From: Chondrosia reniformis
Lineage: Eukaryota; Porifera; Demospongiae; Chondrillida; Chondrillidae
Direction: 5' to 3'
Assembly: GCA_947172415.1 (NCBI GenBank)
Contig: OX359194.1
Location: 8,667,017 to 8,731,016, forward strand
Length of the DNA: 64,000 bases
Below the pieces are notes generated by a model that saw only the letters and a program-made list of their open reading frames with translations, was not told the DNA's origin and ran no database searches. A program made the position numbers and the translations under genes. This document shows, piece after piece, positions 1 to 14,502 of the stretch (within the stretch, counting starts at the first letter, position 1; each line of letters begins with the position of its first letter).

Positions 1-2000
1 GTCCAATGGGTTTTTGAAATTTTGATGAAACTTAAAATTTGCCCTATCTCTCACCATACATTAACTGTCTATTGCAGTTATTTAAAGTACATTAAGTGCT
101 GTTACTCTTCCAAATGAAGAGATTTGAGTCTGAAACTCTATCTCAGTATTCACAGAGATGTATGAAAGGTTTTTATAGGGTTTTGCAAATTTTGATATCT
201 ACTCAAATTTGCCCTATATCTCACCATACATTAGCTAACCCTAATTGCGTAATACTATAAATGGCCGACCTTGAGTAGGTATATATAAGAGTGAAATACG
301 GTACTTCATATATTTCTGAAAATTAGAACTCTTTGAAAGATTTCTTATACACATGGATATGCACTGTGTAGTACTTGATTGTTGTTGAAGCAGTATTTAT
401 CCACATATATAATATGGATGTCGTTAAAGTGAAATTTTGCCGATCGACGGCCAACGAAACTCCAAAGAAAAAAAGTTGGACCATACCGAACGCTACCATC
501 CACGACGCTCAGAGGCCGGGATCGGTGGTAACGCTCTGCCGAGTTGAGCTTTGGGTGTCACTTGCGTGAGAAGAACCAGTTCTTCTCGATATGGCCGACT
601 CATATGAATCCTTAAAGATATCAGATGCCAATCCCACATTACGTGGAACCCCCCCGAAATCCGGATTATTGGTGAGCACGTCTCTATGGCACCAACCGAT
701 TAGGAGACAGCTTCAGAGTCTAAGCGCTACCAACCTCTATGGGAACCGCAACCACCATAGAGATGTGTCCAGGTAGGCCTACTTTATAAGGTTTTGCGCT
801 TCTATTTAAACAAGAAAATTTCAAAAGGAAACGATTGTGGTTGGCGCTATTCCATACTTAAGAATAGGGAAAAATGTAGTCAAATTATATCGAGTTAATT
901 CGGGATAAGTGCATCGTTCCAAGCCATTTTAAAGGCATATGCAGTATTCGTGGTTCATCTAGAAACTGTGAAAAATGGATAGAATCCTGTAAGTGTCTTG
1001 ATTGACGGAGGAGAAGTACTTTTCTGGTCCCACGTAGAAACGATTTTAGCGAGAGGTGTTCCGATATGAACGTAAACTAGTATAACCAGCCACACTCAAT
1101 CTCAATTGCTGTAATAGTATAATGGCTACCTGCCTCTATATAAAGACCTTCTGATAGCTGCGTTCTGGACTGTTTCTGCGTGTTTCTAGTTGCCCCATTC
1201 ATGTCAAATCATTTTAACTTGGTATGCCGATAATTTCCATAATAGTATCGCACGATATAAATGCTACACCATTAAAGGTCGTATAGCAGTAATTTAAAGT
1301 ACATTAAGTGCTGTAACTCTTCCAAATGAAGAGATATGAATCTGAAACTCTATGTCAGTGTTCACAGAGATGTATGAGAGATTTTCAATGAGTTTTGCAA
1401 ATTTTGATATCTACTCAAATTTGCTCTATCTCTCACCATACATTAACTTCGTATAGCAGTAATTTAAAGTACATTGAGGGCTGTCACTTTATCAAATGGA
1501 GAGATATGAAGCTAAATCTTTGTGTCAGCATTCACAGACATCTATAGAACATGTCCAATGGGTTTTTGAAATTTTGATGAAACTTAAAATTTGCCCTATC
1601 TCTCACCATACATTAAATTTGTATACCAGAATTTAATGTACATTGAGGGCTGTCACTCTATCAAATGGAGAGATATGAAGCTAAATCTTTGTATCAACAT
1701 TCACAGACATCTATAGAACATGTCCAATGGGTTTTTGAAATTTTGATGAAACTTAAAATTTGCCCTATCTCTCACCATACATTAAATTTGTATACCAGAA
1801 TTTAATGTACATTGAGGGCTGTCACTCTATCAAATGGAGAGATATGAAGCTAATACTTTTTGTCAGCTTCCAAAGACATCTATAGAGCATGGCCAAAGAG
1901 GTTTTGAAATTTTGATTGAACTTAATATTTTCCCAATCTCTCTCCATATATTAACTTCATTTATCAGAATTTAGTGTATATACATTGAGGGTTGTAACTC
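1..2000. repeat. Tandem/dispersed ~170-base satellite-like repeat
   Basis: A unit of about 170 bases recurs. Its recognisable end, ATTTGCCCTATCTCTCACCA followed by TACATTAA, appears near 38, 208, 1424, 1586 and 1756, with a diverged copy near 1930. Between copies lies a segment reading roughly CATTGAGGGCTGTCACTCTA and then GAGATATGAAGC. Copies from about 1262 to 1990 are in tandem; copies near 1-235 are separated from them by about 1 kb of unrelated AT-rich DNA (235-1260) in which I see no gene. No open frame spans the copies and no transposase-like coding is visible. It could be a satellite or the non-coding part of a transposon. Confidence 0.8.
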
Positions 2001-2014
2001 TAGAGATATGAATG

Positions 2015-2149
2015 ATGGCTTTCCTAGCTATGGTGACGGAAGAACCAAAGTTGCAAGCCCTCCTAATGGAGGATTTCCGTTGCCATCCAGGTTGGGTATG
2101 CTATGTCGGTAATTGCATCCCTCCCTATCAGTGCAGCAGTCAACATTGA
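2015..2149 (+). CDS. Possible small cysteine-rich ORF (44 aa)
   Basis: A short ATG-initiated frame directly after the repeat block ends in a segment with four cysteines spaced C-x6-C-x4-C-x5-C. Cysteine-rich tails of this kind occur in small secreted peptides, but the N-terminus is not a clear signal peptide. An AG|GT splice-like site inside the frame leaves open that it is part of a larger exon or is simply non-coding. No family recognised. Listed because it is the only frame here with non-random residue content. Confidence 0.15.
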   Translation: MAFLAMVTEEPKLQALLMEDFRCHPGWVCYVGNCIPPYQCSSQH

Positions 2150-2473
2150 TTTTATGGTTTAATGTGACTATGTGTATGTAGCTAGTTTTAATATTATTTT
2201 TTTAATAATATTTTTTAAAGTATATAATTCGTAATAATAATTATAAGATACATCCAAAAAAAGAAGAAAATGTTTATTGAAACAAGTTTTATAAGTCAGC
2301 CACGGGAGAGCCCCAGTCCTTTCTAGCTCCATGCATGTAAACTCTTAACTTGGTGTAAGCATTTAGACATATATGAAACATTTCCAAAGTGGTTTATAAC
2401 TGCAGACCAGTGATTTTTTCTAAGAACGACGCGTTTCCCATGCAGTCGAGTACAAAGGGAACTCGATTAAAAA
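2150..2473. other. AT-rich intergenic stretch
   Basis: Mostly A/T-rich DNA with runs of TTTTTAATAATA near 2200. No exon or RNA gene seen. The last ~100 bases should contain the COMMD9 promoter and 5' UTR, but no TATA-like motif is obvious. Confidence 0.5.
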
Positions 2474-3493
2474 ATGGCGTCAGAGCCATGCGCACTTGAC
2501 TTGTTGTTAAAGGTATTCTAGTGAATGGATTATTGTTTAATTGTGTACAGTAGTTTAATCTCTGAAGGCATCTTCCAAAACGCAAGTGTCCGAGGTTTGT
2601 ACGCAAGCCTTTCTACATAGGAATCAAGGTTAGATCGGCGCCCCTCCCTATGCATGGTTCGGTGCCTGTGTACCTTGACTCTCTGTACCTCTAGTGCCAC
2701 AGAGATGCGTAGAAGGTGTGGCGGACACACTAGGGACCTCGGTAGGCGATACGAAACAGGTGAGTATATAGCAGAAAGGACGAATATTGTCGCAATCTCT
2801 TATGCAATAAATTTGACATTGCATGCCAATCCAAGATGTTTATAGTTTTGAGGAGAGTTATCAAGAGTGTTTTATTTGAAGGAAGCACCGACGTAGCAAA
2901 TGTAAAATCATTAATTCCTGGTTGGTGAATTGCGTCATAATTCTTTGAATGAATATGAAATGAAACTTTTGTCCATTATGATTAGCTTCTACAAACGGTA
3001 ACCTGAAGAAGTTACTCTCAGAAATTATTGTCCAAAACGCGTGAGTACTCTCTGCAGTGTGTATAGTGGTGTTGCCTGTCACTCTGTCTATTTCTACATA
3101 GGCCGCAATGGAGGAGTTCTTTGATACAACAGCAAGGTCAGTTATGTGTAATAAATTTATTGTCCTTCTTAATGACATGTCAATTCTGTAGCCTCGCTGC
3201 CTCAGCTGTTGGATTTTGACTGGCGTGTGGATGTGAAGACGTCATCAGATTCCCTCTCCCGAATGGCCACCCCAACTTGTTTGCTGCAAATGCAGGTGCT
3301 TAAAGGATTATGCCAAATGGTTTGAAGTGCTTTGAGACATCTCATCCTTTAGATTCAGGAGCCAGCCTCTGATTTGGGGTCCCTGCCACCAGTCAACAAT
3401 GTCACTGTAGAACTCTCAAAGGAGACCTTGGATGCAATGTTGGATGGCCTCGGTGCCATCAGAGATCAGCTTGCCTCTGTGGCCAAATCATAA
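2474..3493 (+). CDS. COMMD9: COMM domain-containing protein 9
   Basis: COMMD proteins form the Commander complex with CCDC22/CCDC93, acting in endosomal recycling and NF-kB regulation. Eight exons: 2474-2512, 2568-2628, 2695-2759, 2836-2920, 2986-3040, 3102-3136, 3192-3295, 3353-3493, giving 194 aa, close to human COMMD9. The C-terminal COMM domain is clear: a DFDWRVDVKTSSDS block (exon 7), then VTVELSKETLDAMLDGLG and IRDQLASVA in the last exon. The helical N-terminal half is more diverged but aligns in order. The start ATG is followed by a short exon encoding MASEPCALDLLLK. A polyadenylation signal AATAAA lies at 3550-3555. The convergent Tctex1 gene ends about 100 bases downstream. The internal exons rest on frame and alignment; exons 7 and 8 are certain. 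Confidence 0.9.
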
Positions 3494-3549
3494 GACTAGA
3501 TGGAATATAAGTGTGTTTATAATCACATTTAATTAACTTGATTATTTAC

Positions 3550-3555
3550 AATAAA
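3550..3555 (+). terminator. Polyadenylation signal of COMMD9
   Basis: AATAAA 57 bases after the COMMD9 stop, in the gap before the convergent Tctex1 gene. Confidence 0.6.
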
Positions 3556-3596
3556 ATGATTATTGGTCAATCAAAGTGAGTCCCTTTCAGTGTGTG

Positions 3597-4139
3597 TCAC
3601 TCAAAGTACAGCACATATACCACACCCAGTGCAAACAGGCTCTGGTTGCAGTACACTCCACTTGCAAAGCTGTCAAACTGCTTGTTCCAAAGGCATCTGC
3701 TGCCAATTCGAGTGGTCTGCCTGCAGTCCTCTCCGAGGTACACTGTACACACAATTTTGTAACGCGACAGTGATAGACCCTTAATCTTCTCTTTAATCAG
3801 GTCACAAAGTGTTAAGCTCCAGCTCTTTACTTCACTCTGAGCATAACACTTGTCCCTCAAGTATCCTTCTAGAGTGCTTTCAATGGCCTTTTGAATCACC
3901 CCAGGGTGGAGCTGTTTGGAGGGCTGCAGCTGGTAGGTGTTCTCGAAGAGTGGTTGAGCAGTGGCCCCTCTGGACTCCGGAAGTGGAGTCTCAGTGTTCA
4001 GCAGTAAAACATCAGTTTTGCCTGAACAGAAGGCATCAAATTCTTGTTCAGTAATGACGTCACTCTTTGATTTGTCCTTCTTCTGTTTGGATCCCGAAAT
4101 GTCTCGAATTCGGTTTGCGTCTTTAATAACTTGCTCCAT
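3597..4139 (-). CDS. Tctex1-domain dynein light chain (DYNLT2B/TCTEX1D-like)
   Basis: Tctex1-family light chains bind dynein intermediate chains in cytoplasmic or ciliary (IFT) dynein. Single uninterrupted frame of 180 aa. Residues about 1-65 are a charged, Lys/Asp-rich leader. Residues about 66-180 form a complete Tctex1 fold: NTYQLQPSKQLHPGVI, a helical segment, then RYKIVCTVYLGE, the CLWNKQFDSFASGVYCNQSLF block and a final VVYVLYF strand, which is where the family normally ends. The start lies 72 bases from the start of COA7 on the other strand, so the two probably share a promoter. Lack of introns is unusual among its neighbours and could reflect retroposition or intron loss. The exact subfamily is not certain. 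Confidence 0.88.
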   Translation of the reverse strand: MEQVIKDANRIRDISGSKQKKDKSKSDVITEQEFDAFCSGKTDVLLLNTETPLPESRGATAQPLFENTYQLQPSKQLHPGVIQKAIESTLEGYLRDKCYAQSEVKSWSLTLCDLIKEKIKGLSLSRYKIVCTVYLGEDCRQTTRIGSRCLWNKQFDSFASGVYCNQSLFALGVVYVLYFE

Positions 4140-4211
4140 CTAGTAATTGTGTTTGGCAGCACCTCGCACCTACAGCAAGTGATAATTATATTCATTGATA
4201 GCCATTAAGAA
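4140..4211. promoter_or_regulatory. Bidirectional promoter region (Tctex1 / COA7)
   Basis: Only 72 bases separate the two opposed start codons, so the promoters and 5' UTRs of both genes must lie here or overlap the coding exons. No TATA box is obvious. Confidence 0.6.
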
Positions 4212-4983
4212 ATGGCGTCCGGGACTGGTAGAATTAAACTTATTGAAGAGAAGCAAGCGAAGGAACAAATGAAAAGCATATTTGTAGAAGCATCTCACGC
4301 TTGTAACATTGAAGAGAATCCAGAAGGTATTCCCATCCCCATATTGTGCTACCATGGACTTAATTGGTCTATTGGTCCACAGCTTGCCATCAGCTTGGAG
4401 TGTACTACCATGCGGTCGAGAAGAAGGCTACGGAAGCGTGGAAAGTGTTTTATGATAACTGTATGAAGCGCGACTTTGCAGAGAGTTGTCTTACAGCAGG
4501 AAATGCTTTGTTAACTGGAAATGGTGAGCATTAATTAGAGACGTGTCACAAAATTAGCTGATATAGAGTTTGCAGCTCCTGTTACTCCTAGGGTGCCCAA
4601 GAGATCACGACAAGGCATTGCAAGTGTTCAGTAAAGCTTGTGATAATGAGAATTTTGGAGCCTGTAACAATGCAGGACTTGTTCACCAGGATAGGGGTGA
4701 AATGGAGGAAGCAATGACTGCATTTCAAAAGGCCTGTAGTGGAAAGTTCAGAAACGGTTGCTTCAACCTCAGCGTTGTACATCTGAAAGGCATAAGGGGA
4801 GTACCTGTTGACATGGAGAAGGCTCTGGAATATGCTGTGAAGAGTTGTGACTTGGGCCATGCGTGGGGCTGTGGCAATGCCAGCAGGATGTACAAGCTTG
4901 GGGATGGCGTTGAAAAGAACAGTGAACTGGCAGATGCTTTTTTAAAAAAAGCTAAAAATTTAATGATTCATACATTGACTTGA
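4212..4983 (+). CDS. COA7: Cytochrome c oxidase assembly factor 7 (Sel1 repeats)
   Basis: COA7 is a soluble mitochondrial intermembrane-space protein needed for complex IV assembly; it has Sel1-like repeats stabilised by paired cysteines. Exons 4212-4326, 4383-4523 and 4592-4983 give 215 aa (human 231). The second junction is subtle: the first in-frame AG (4575) gives the wrong phase, and the acceptor ending at 4591, after a pyrimidine tract, restores the frame. Repeats are visible as ACHQLGVYYHAV, KALQVFSKACDNENFGAC, FRNGCFNLSVVHLKG and DLGHAWGCGNASRMYKLGDG; the last block is near identical to the vertebrate protein. Cysteines recur at the expected spacing. VCP follows 145 bases downstream on the same strand. 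Confidence 0.92.
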
Positions 4984-5013
4984 TGACATTTTAGCTATTA
5001 ATAGAACGCAAGG

Positions 5014-5021
5014 TGACGTCA
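5014..5021. promoter_or_regulatory. Palindromic CRE (TGACGTCA) upstream of VCP
   Basis: A perfect 8-base CREB/ATF consensus lies 108 bases before the VCP start codon. A TATA-like run (TATATATATA) follows near 5062. Binding is inferred from the consensus only. Confidence 0.55.
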
Positions 5022-5128
5022 TACTACTCAGCTGAAACGTGGCATCGTAGGACAGGCTGCTATATATATACTCATTCGTTTGTCTCGATAGCCAGTCGTC
5101 AAGGGGTGAACGTTAATCCGCGATAAGT

Positions 5129-9220
<4,092 letters not shown>

Positions 9221-9391
9221 CAGCTTTAACATGATAACTAACTTCTGTTTGTCTTTGGAGAAATAGTAACAACTTGATAGTTAATCGCTCGTATAAATAT
9301 ATTACCAACTAAGTTGATCGGTTCTATTTATGAATAATTAGTGAACATTGATATACACAAAAGGGGATATATGTTGAATGTGAATGAATTG

Positions 9392-11717
9392 TTATTCAGA
9401 CCACAATCCTTTGTGGTTGGACCACATTCCTTTGTGAGAGTGGTAGTTGTGTAGCAGGCCTGGGTATTTGTGTCGAAACACTTCCAGCCCCTTGGCAACC
9501 AGTCTGTGGATGGAGAGGGACTGTCTTAGGGTTCTGCACTTGCAAAGTAATAGTTTAATATGATTGGTATATAGAAGAGTGCCTCTGTCCCGCAAGTGGG
9601 TGGCTGAATGAATGTATACTTGTGCTGTACCTGTCCATGCAGTCCCAGTCCTCTCCGCCCCATACTTCACCATATTCTTCAACATTTTCACCTCCAATGG
9701 CCACCCAATCAGATTTGTACAGGCTCATCAGTCCGTACCCCTTCAGTTCCCACACTCCTATATAGACGCACAACAAGGCAAAGGTTAGGGAGCACACAAG
9801 CATGTCAGAAAGTGTACCTCGCATAAAACTCTTGCTAAATCCCGCTTCCAGTCTAAACACCTCAGGAGTGTAACCCATGCGACCTTGTATGGTGTGCTGC
9901 ACAGATACACATACACAGGCAGTACATATACTAAACAACATCGGACACTACAAATCTTTTGAGTTGCACAGAACAAGGAAACCTTACTTTTCTGATGGAC
10001 TGCAGCATACCACTCGGAATATCCAGATGCAAATCAATTGTCATTACAATTTCATTTGGATCCTACAAAGATCACAACATTTGCATCACTGGCTGAGAAA
10101 GGCCCTTGTCGCACGACCAACTCACTATCACCCAGTCTATCCCGGCCTGGAGCCCTCTGGCTCGCTCAAAGTTTCCTTCCAAGGTCAACAGTTTATACAT
10201 TTGGCTGAAGGAAACACACTTTGGTAAACACTTTTAAACAATTTACACATGAAGAGCTCACGGCTTCAACTTGCTTGCTTCCAGGATCTCCTGGATGTCC
10301 ACGTCAGTGCTATGAAAGTCAACAATTACCAACACTAAATTCTCATCTCCAGTTTTCAAGTAAATCTACAAAGAGGACAAGTGTAGTTGGCCAGAAGGGG
10401 GGCGCCAGTATAACTCACGTCTTCAATGTTGTCTACAAGATATTTAATCCACGCAGCACCATTCTTCACAGCAATAACAATATTAATCCGACTCCCAGGG
10501 TTCCATTGATGGCCCTTTATTGAGCACATTTCAAAATCTGAACTCAATTCTGTCTCTTTAAGAACAAAATACTGTGATATGTATGTTGGATTGGGTGAGG
10601 TGGTCCAGAGTATTTCCTGTAGATTGATACAGGACACAGCATCCTATGCAACCCTTGTTATGCAATTGGACAACTAACAGCATCCACAATAAGTCGCCAC
10701 ATTTTTAATTCATTTTCCTCAAAAGTGGCGGCATTGGGCGTGCTCTCAAGCAAACGAATCTTTAACTCACTAAAACTATCAAAATAAGGAAACTGACTAA
10801 ATAAGGAAATAGGGTCTAGTAGTACTCACGTCTTATAATTCTTCATGAGGGCATCCTTCAAAATTCCTTCAACAGCATTCACAATCTAAGTATACAGCAC
10901 AAACCAGTTTACAAACCAGTTTACACCAGTTCAGGTACTAAGTGTGGAGAAATATACCTTAGCTGGAACCAGGGGATTCCCCCCATCATCTGCATTCACA
11001 AACAACCTCCAAGTGTGATCATCTGGGTACGTACTCGACTCAAACACCTCTAGATACCCTTCATACTTCTCAACCGTGTGCTCTCTGGCATAACTGGGAT
11101 GGTATTCACATTCAGGCAGTATTTCTTTTAAAACAGTAACTACAAAAAGTCGAGCAAAGGGAAAGAAATAAGTGGAGCAAATCGAATGTAATTAGGGTTA
11201 GAGGTAGTGGGTGGGATTAGAGGTAGTGGGTGGGATTAGAGGTAGTGGGTGGGGTTAGAGGTAGTGGGTGGGATTAGAGGTAGTGGGTGGGATTAGAGGT
11301 AGTGGGTGGGGTTAGAGGTAGTGGGTGGGATTAGAGGTAGTGGGTGGGGTTAGAGGTAGTGGGTGGGATTAGAGGTAGTGGGTGGGGTTAGAGGTAGTGG
11401 GTGGGGTTAGAGGTAGTGGGTGGGGTTAGAGGTAGTGGGTGGGATTAGAGGTAGTGGGTGTGGTGGAGTTAGTGCATCACGGAGTTATTGGAATGCAAAC
11501 TTACAGTCCTTCAGAACTTGATCTCCTACATAAGGTACTGACTGCATATTTACTACAACTATCGAGAGAGAGAGATTCATGCTAAATACGTAAAGCTATG
11601 TATTTGAGAGTATTGCGACTCACATGATAATAGACGAAAACGATAATAAAAAAGTACAACTAGACAAATACTAGCCAGTAGAATGTGTTTATAATAAATT
11701 ACTAAGTAGTACATCAT
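9392..11717 (-). CDS. Type II Golgi beta-1,4-N-acetylgalactosaminyltransferase (B4GALNT3/4-like)
   Basis: Family members transfer GalNAc to terminal GlcNAc (LacdiNAc synthesis) or extend chondroitin in the Golgi lumen. Twelve exons: 11624-11717, 11505-11552, 10958-11139, 10830-10885, 10679-10796, 10419-10616, 10262-10365, 10132-10204, 9988-10062, 9818-9896, 9631-9757, 9392-9503 (421 aa). Exon 1 encodes an N-terminal hydrophobic anchor (about residues 4-26). The catalytic domain has RINIVIAVKNGAAWIKYL, a VDFHSTD motif, EGNFERARGLQAGID, the MTIDLHLDIP metal-binding region, KGYGLMSLYKSD and WGGEDWDCMDR, ending in HNYHSHKGMW, typical of the B4GALNT3/4 and CSGALNACT clan. It lacks the large N-terminal PA14-type region of B4GALNT3/4, so it is shorter than vertebrate members. 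Donor specificity is inferred. The gene is convergent with VCP. Confidence 0.85.
11192..11461 (-). repeat. 19-base minisatellite in glycosyltransferase intron 2
   Basis: About 14 copies of GGTAGTGGGTGGGATTAGA (variants GGGGTTAGA) on the plus strand, so the gene's sense strand reads CCCACCCACTACC, pyrimidine-rich. It lies in the intron between exons 2 and 3. Confidence 0.95.
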
Positions 11718-12465
11718 TCTCTTCTGAAACAAAAGCAGAGCTCTAAAGAAAGAAAGAAAGATTGTAAATTACGTTATAAGTAATATCCATAAAAGTTTAT
11801 TTACGCCATTTTTAGCTGAAACGTCATACTACAGTCTCTTTGGTTCCTTGCGGACTATCTGCATTGGAATTGACAGGCCAAACCATACATCAAAACTACC
11901 ACAAAATAGTCGGGGGCGTCCTTCTTACTATATACGTACATGTGATCCTGTAGTTTACGTATCCGGAGATAGAATAATCTGACGTGTCCGACCACGGTTC
12001 TTCCGGTAACCGTTCTTCCTCCTGGTACTGACGAAATGACGTCATAGCAAAATGGAGGAAGAACCGTGGTCGGGCTATATACGTCAGACTAGAGATAGAA
12101 TGGAATCCCGCCTATAGAAGTGGCAATGTGTAATAACTATTTTTGTTTGCCAACTGTAATCGAGTGAATTATTGATGAGCAAGATATCCAAATTAATGTC
12201 CTTAGGACTAACTATTATGTTGCTTGGCCCCTAGTGGTTGCTGTCCTTGCAAATATGGAGTAGGAATGACGTCATAACAATTTATACACAATACACGCTT
12301 TATTATTATACAAATATGGTTATTAAGGTACTTTTTTTGGGAGAGTACCTAATTACAGTAACATCACAGCTTTTGGAAGTGGATTATACCCTTTAATCCA
12401 CACAAGATCGCACCAGAGAAGAATATTTATAATTCTTGGTATGAAACATTCAATGCTTCTTGAGA
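11718..12465. promoter_or_regulatory. Divergent intergenic region, glycosyltransferase / TRAF
   Basis: About 750 bases without a gene. It contains an inverted repeat (arms 11978-12004 and 12060-12091) and two perfect TGACGTCA sites at 12037-12044 (inside the loop of the inverted repeat) and 12267-12274. The rest is AT-rich. Regulatory role is inferred from position and motifs. Confidence 0.5.
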
Positions 12466-14365
12466 ATGGCTGTTACATTGTCGAGACGCGGCTACGATTT
12501 GTCAAAGGATCTTACGCCTGGCCTGCAGGACAGGGAAGTGTACCTGTGTTCTAAGTGTCGGCTGGTCATGAGAGATCCGGTACAGAGTCTCTGCGGGCAC
12601 CGCTTCTGCGAGGGATGCATCACTGAAGTGTGGAGGTAAGCCATGATATAAGTGGGTGAGTGAGAATGAAGATTTAAATAAATTCCGCTTGTGTTTCATT
12701 AGAGAAGATAGGAGGTGTTCAGCTCATGATTGTAACGAGGAGCTTCCTTCGGATTATGAAAATGGCAAAGATGTTGTTAGTTTGATACATTCAAATATGT
12801 AGACATTGCTAACGACACTGTTTAAACATCTCTACTCTTCCTTCCAATATATAGTACTTTTATCCGGATCATTATCTAAGAAAGAAACTTAATGGACTGA
12901 CTGTTAACTGTAAGCACTCGGGCTGTACCTGGAAGGGGGCGATCACCAAGTGGGAACTTCATATTGGAGAATGTTCACTTTCATTGCAGACGTGCTCAAG
13001 TTGTGACAAGCAAGTGTTCAAGAAAGAAGTAAGTAAACAAAATGACCTTTTCAGCTGTGATCTAGACTGAAGTCGGACCAATTTGTTTCATCTTTCTCTT
13101 TAGATGGAGGACCACGAGAGAAACTGTCCAAAAGCTTTAAGACAGTGTATCTTGTCTGGCTACGGCTGTTTGGAGCAAAAGGTATTTTGATGGAATGATT
13201 GTACATTTCTTAAGACAATCACTAGTATGGATCATAAGGGTGAATCACTAGTATGTGAATCTCACACTAATTCAGAAACTCTTTAATACTACAGCATACA
13301 CGTCTGTCACATTAGTTCCATAAAGACTCCACTAGTGAGTAACTAACGTACACTAACAAGTGAACCTGGAGAGTTGGTGTTTACAAGTTCCATACACATT
13401 CCACTCTTACAAATGAGTTATGAATCGTGTGCTTTTGTGATACGTAGATGGAACAGAAGGAACTGCAGCGTCATTACTTGTCAGAGCAGGCCAAACACTT
13501 GAAGATAATATTGTCACTTGTTCAAGGAATTAATAAAAGTGGAAATATAAAGCTACGCCTAGAGCAACCGGAAGCCATGTTATCAATTATGTCGGCCGAC
13601 TCAGGGTTCTCCTCAGTGGGGAAAAGTGTTCATGGGGATGAACAACCTGATGGTGAAGGTAGACTGCACAGTATCGACATTAAGAAATTACAATCCCAAA
13701 TGAAAGCACTTGAAAAGAATGTAGAAATTATATCTACTGAGAAGAATACGCTGGAAAGCAAAGTATTAATTTTAACAAGAGAAAATGATTCACTTTCTTT
13801 ACAAGTTACTCAATTTAAGGAAAAGTTAGCTAAAACTGAAAAGACTATGGAAGATCTCACATTTCGGATGATGATGGAAGAAGCTCATAGCTTCAACGGA
13901 CACATCATTTGGCGGATCCCCTCATTTGGGCAGCGCCAACAGGAAGCTAAATCAGGAAAATTTACATCTATATACAGCCTGCCCTTCTACACCAGTCGCT
14001 ATGGTTACAAGATGTGTCTGCGACTGTACCCCTTTGGTGATGGTGCTGGGAGAGGGTCCCATTTGTCCCTCTTTCTGGTGATAATGAAGGGGGAGTATGA
14101 CGAGATCCTGGAGTGGCCCTTCAAACACAAGGTTACCTTCTCCCTGCTGAACCAGAAGGGGTCAAAGGACATTGTTGATGCCTTTAGAGCGGATCCCCAA
14201 AGCTCTTCCTTCAGAAAGCCTGTTTCAGACATGAACGTTGCAACAGGCTGTCCTAAGCTAGCAGCTCTCGACACGCTAGAGGAAAGAGGTTTTGTGTTAA
14301 ACGATGTTATTTTCATTAGAGCTCAGATTGACTCTTTCAATGGTAGCAAGTTAGGGCCAAGGTGA
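12466..14365 (+). CDS. TNF receptor-associated factor (TRAF), RING + zinc fingers + MATH
   Basis: TRAFs are cytoplasmic adaptors and E3 ligases downstream of TNF-receptor and Toll/IL-1 receptors. Exons 12466-12635, 12703-12775, 12855-13028, 13104-13181, 13448-14365 give 470 aa. RING at about 27-75 (CSKCRLVMRDPVQSLCGHRF then CEGC and CSAHDC), TRAF-type zinc fingers in exons 3-4 (CKHSGCTWKGAI, HIGECSLSLQTC), a coiled coil about 225-305 (KSQMKALEK-type heptads in exon 5), and a C-terminal MATH domain from about 320 (FNGHIIWRIPSF, then YGYKMCLRLYPFGDGAGRG and SHLSLFLVIMKGEYD) to the end. All classical TRAF parts are present in order. The RING's first zinc ligands look intact, so ligase activity is plausible. 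Closest in layout to the TRAF2/3/5 group; subtype not decided. Confidence 0.93.
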
Positions 14366-14502
14366 TCGTGTACTTCTCAAACTAATCCTCAACCTTAAGA
14401 AAGTAATTGTAATTGAAATTTATGTCGTTTATGTAAGATATACGTATATTACACATACATGCACAATATTCTAATTTATACAAATACATATTTCAGTTGA
14501 TT

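Noticed and set aside
375..776. Two 60-codon plus-strand frames in the repeat-rich start
   Set aside because: No family resemblance, no splice partners and ordinary random length.
2861..3178. 105-codon minus-strand frame
   Set aside because: Antisense to COMMD9 exons 4-6; no family resemblance.
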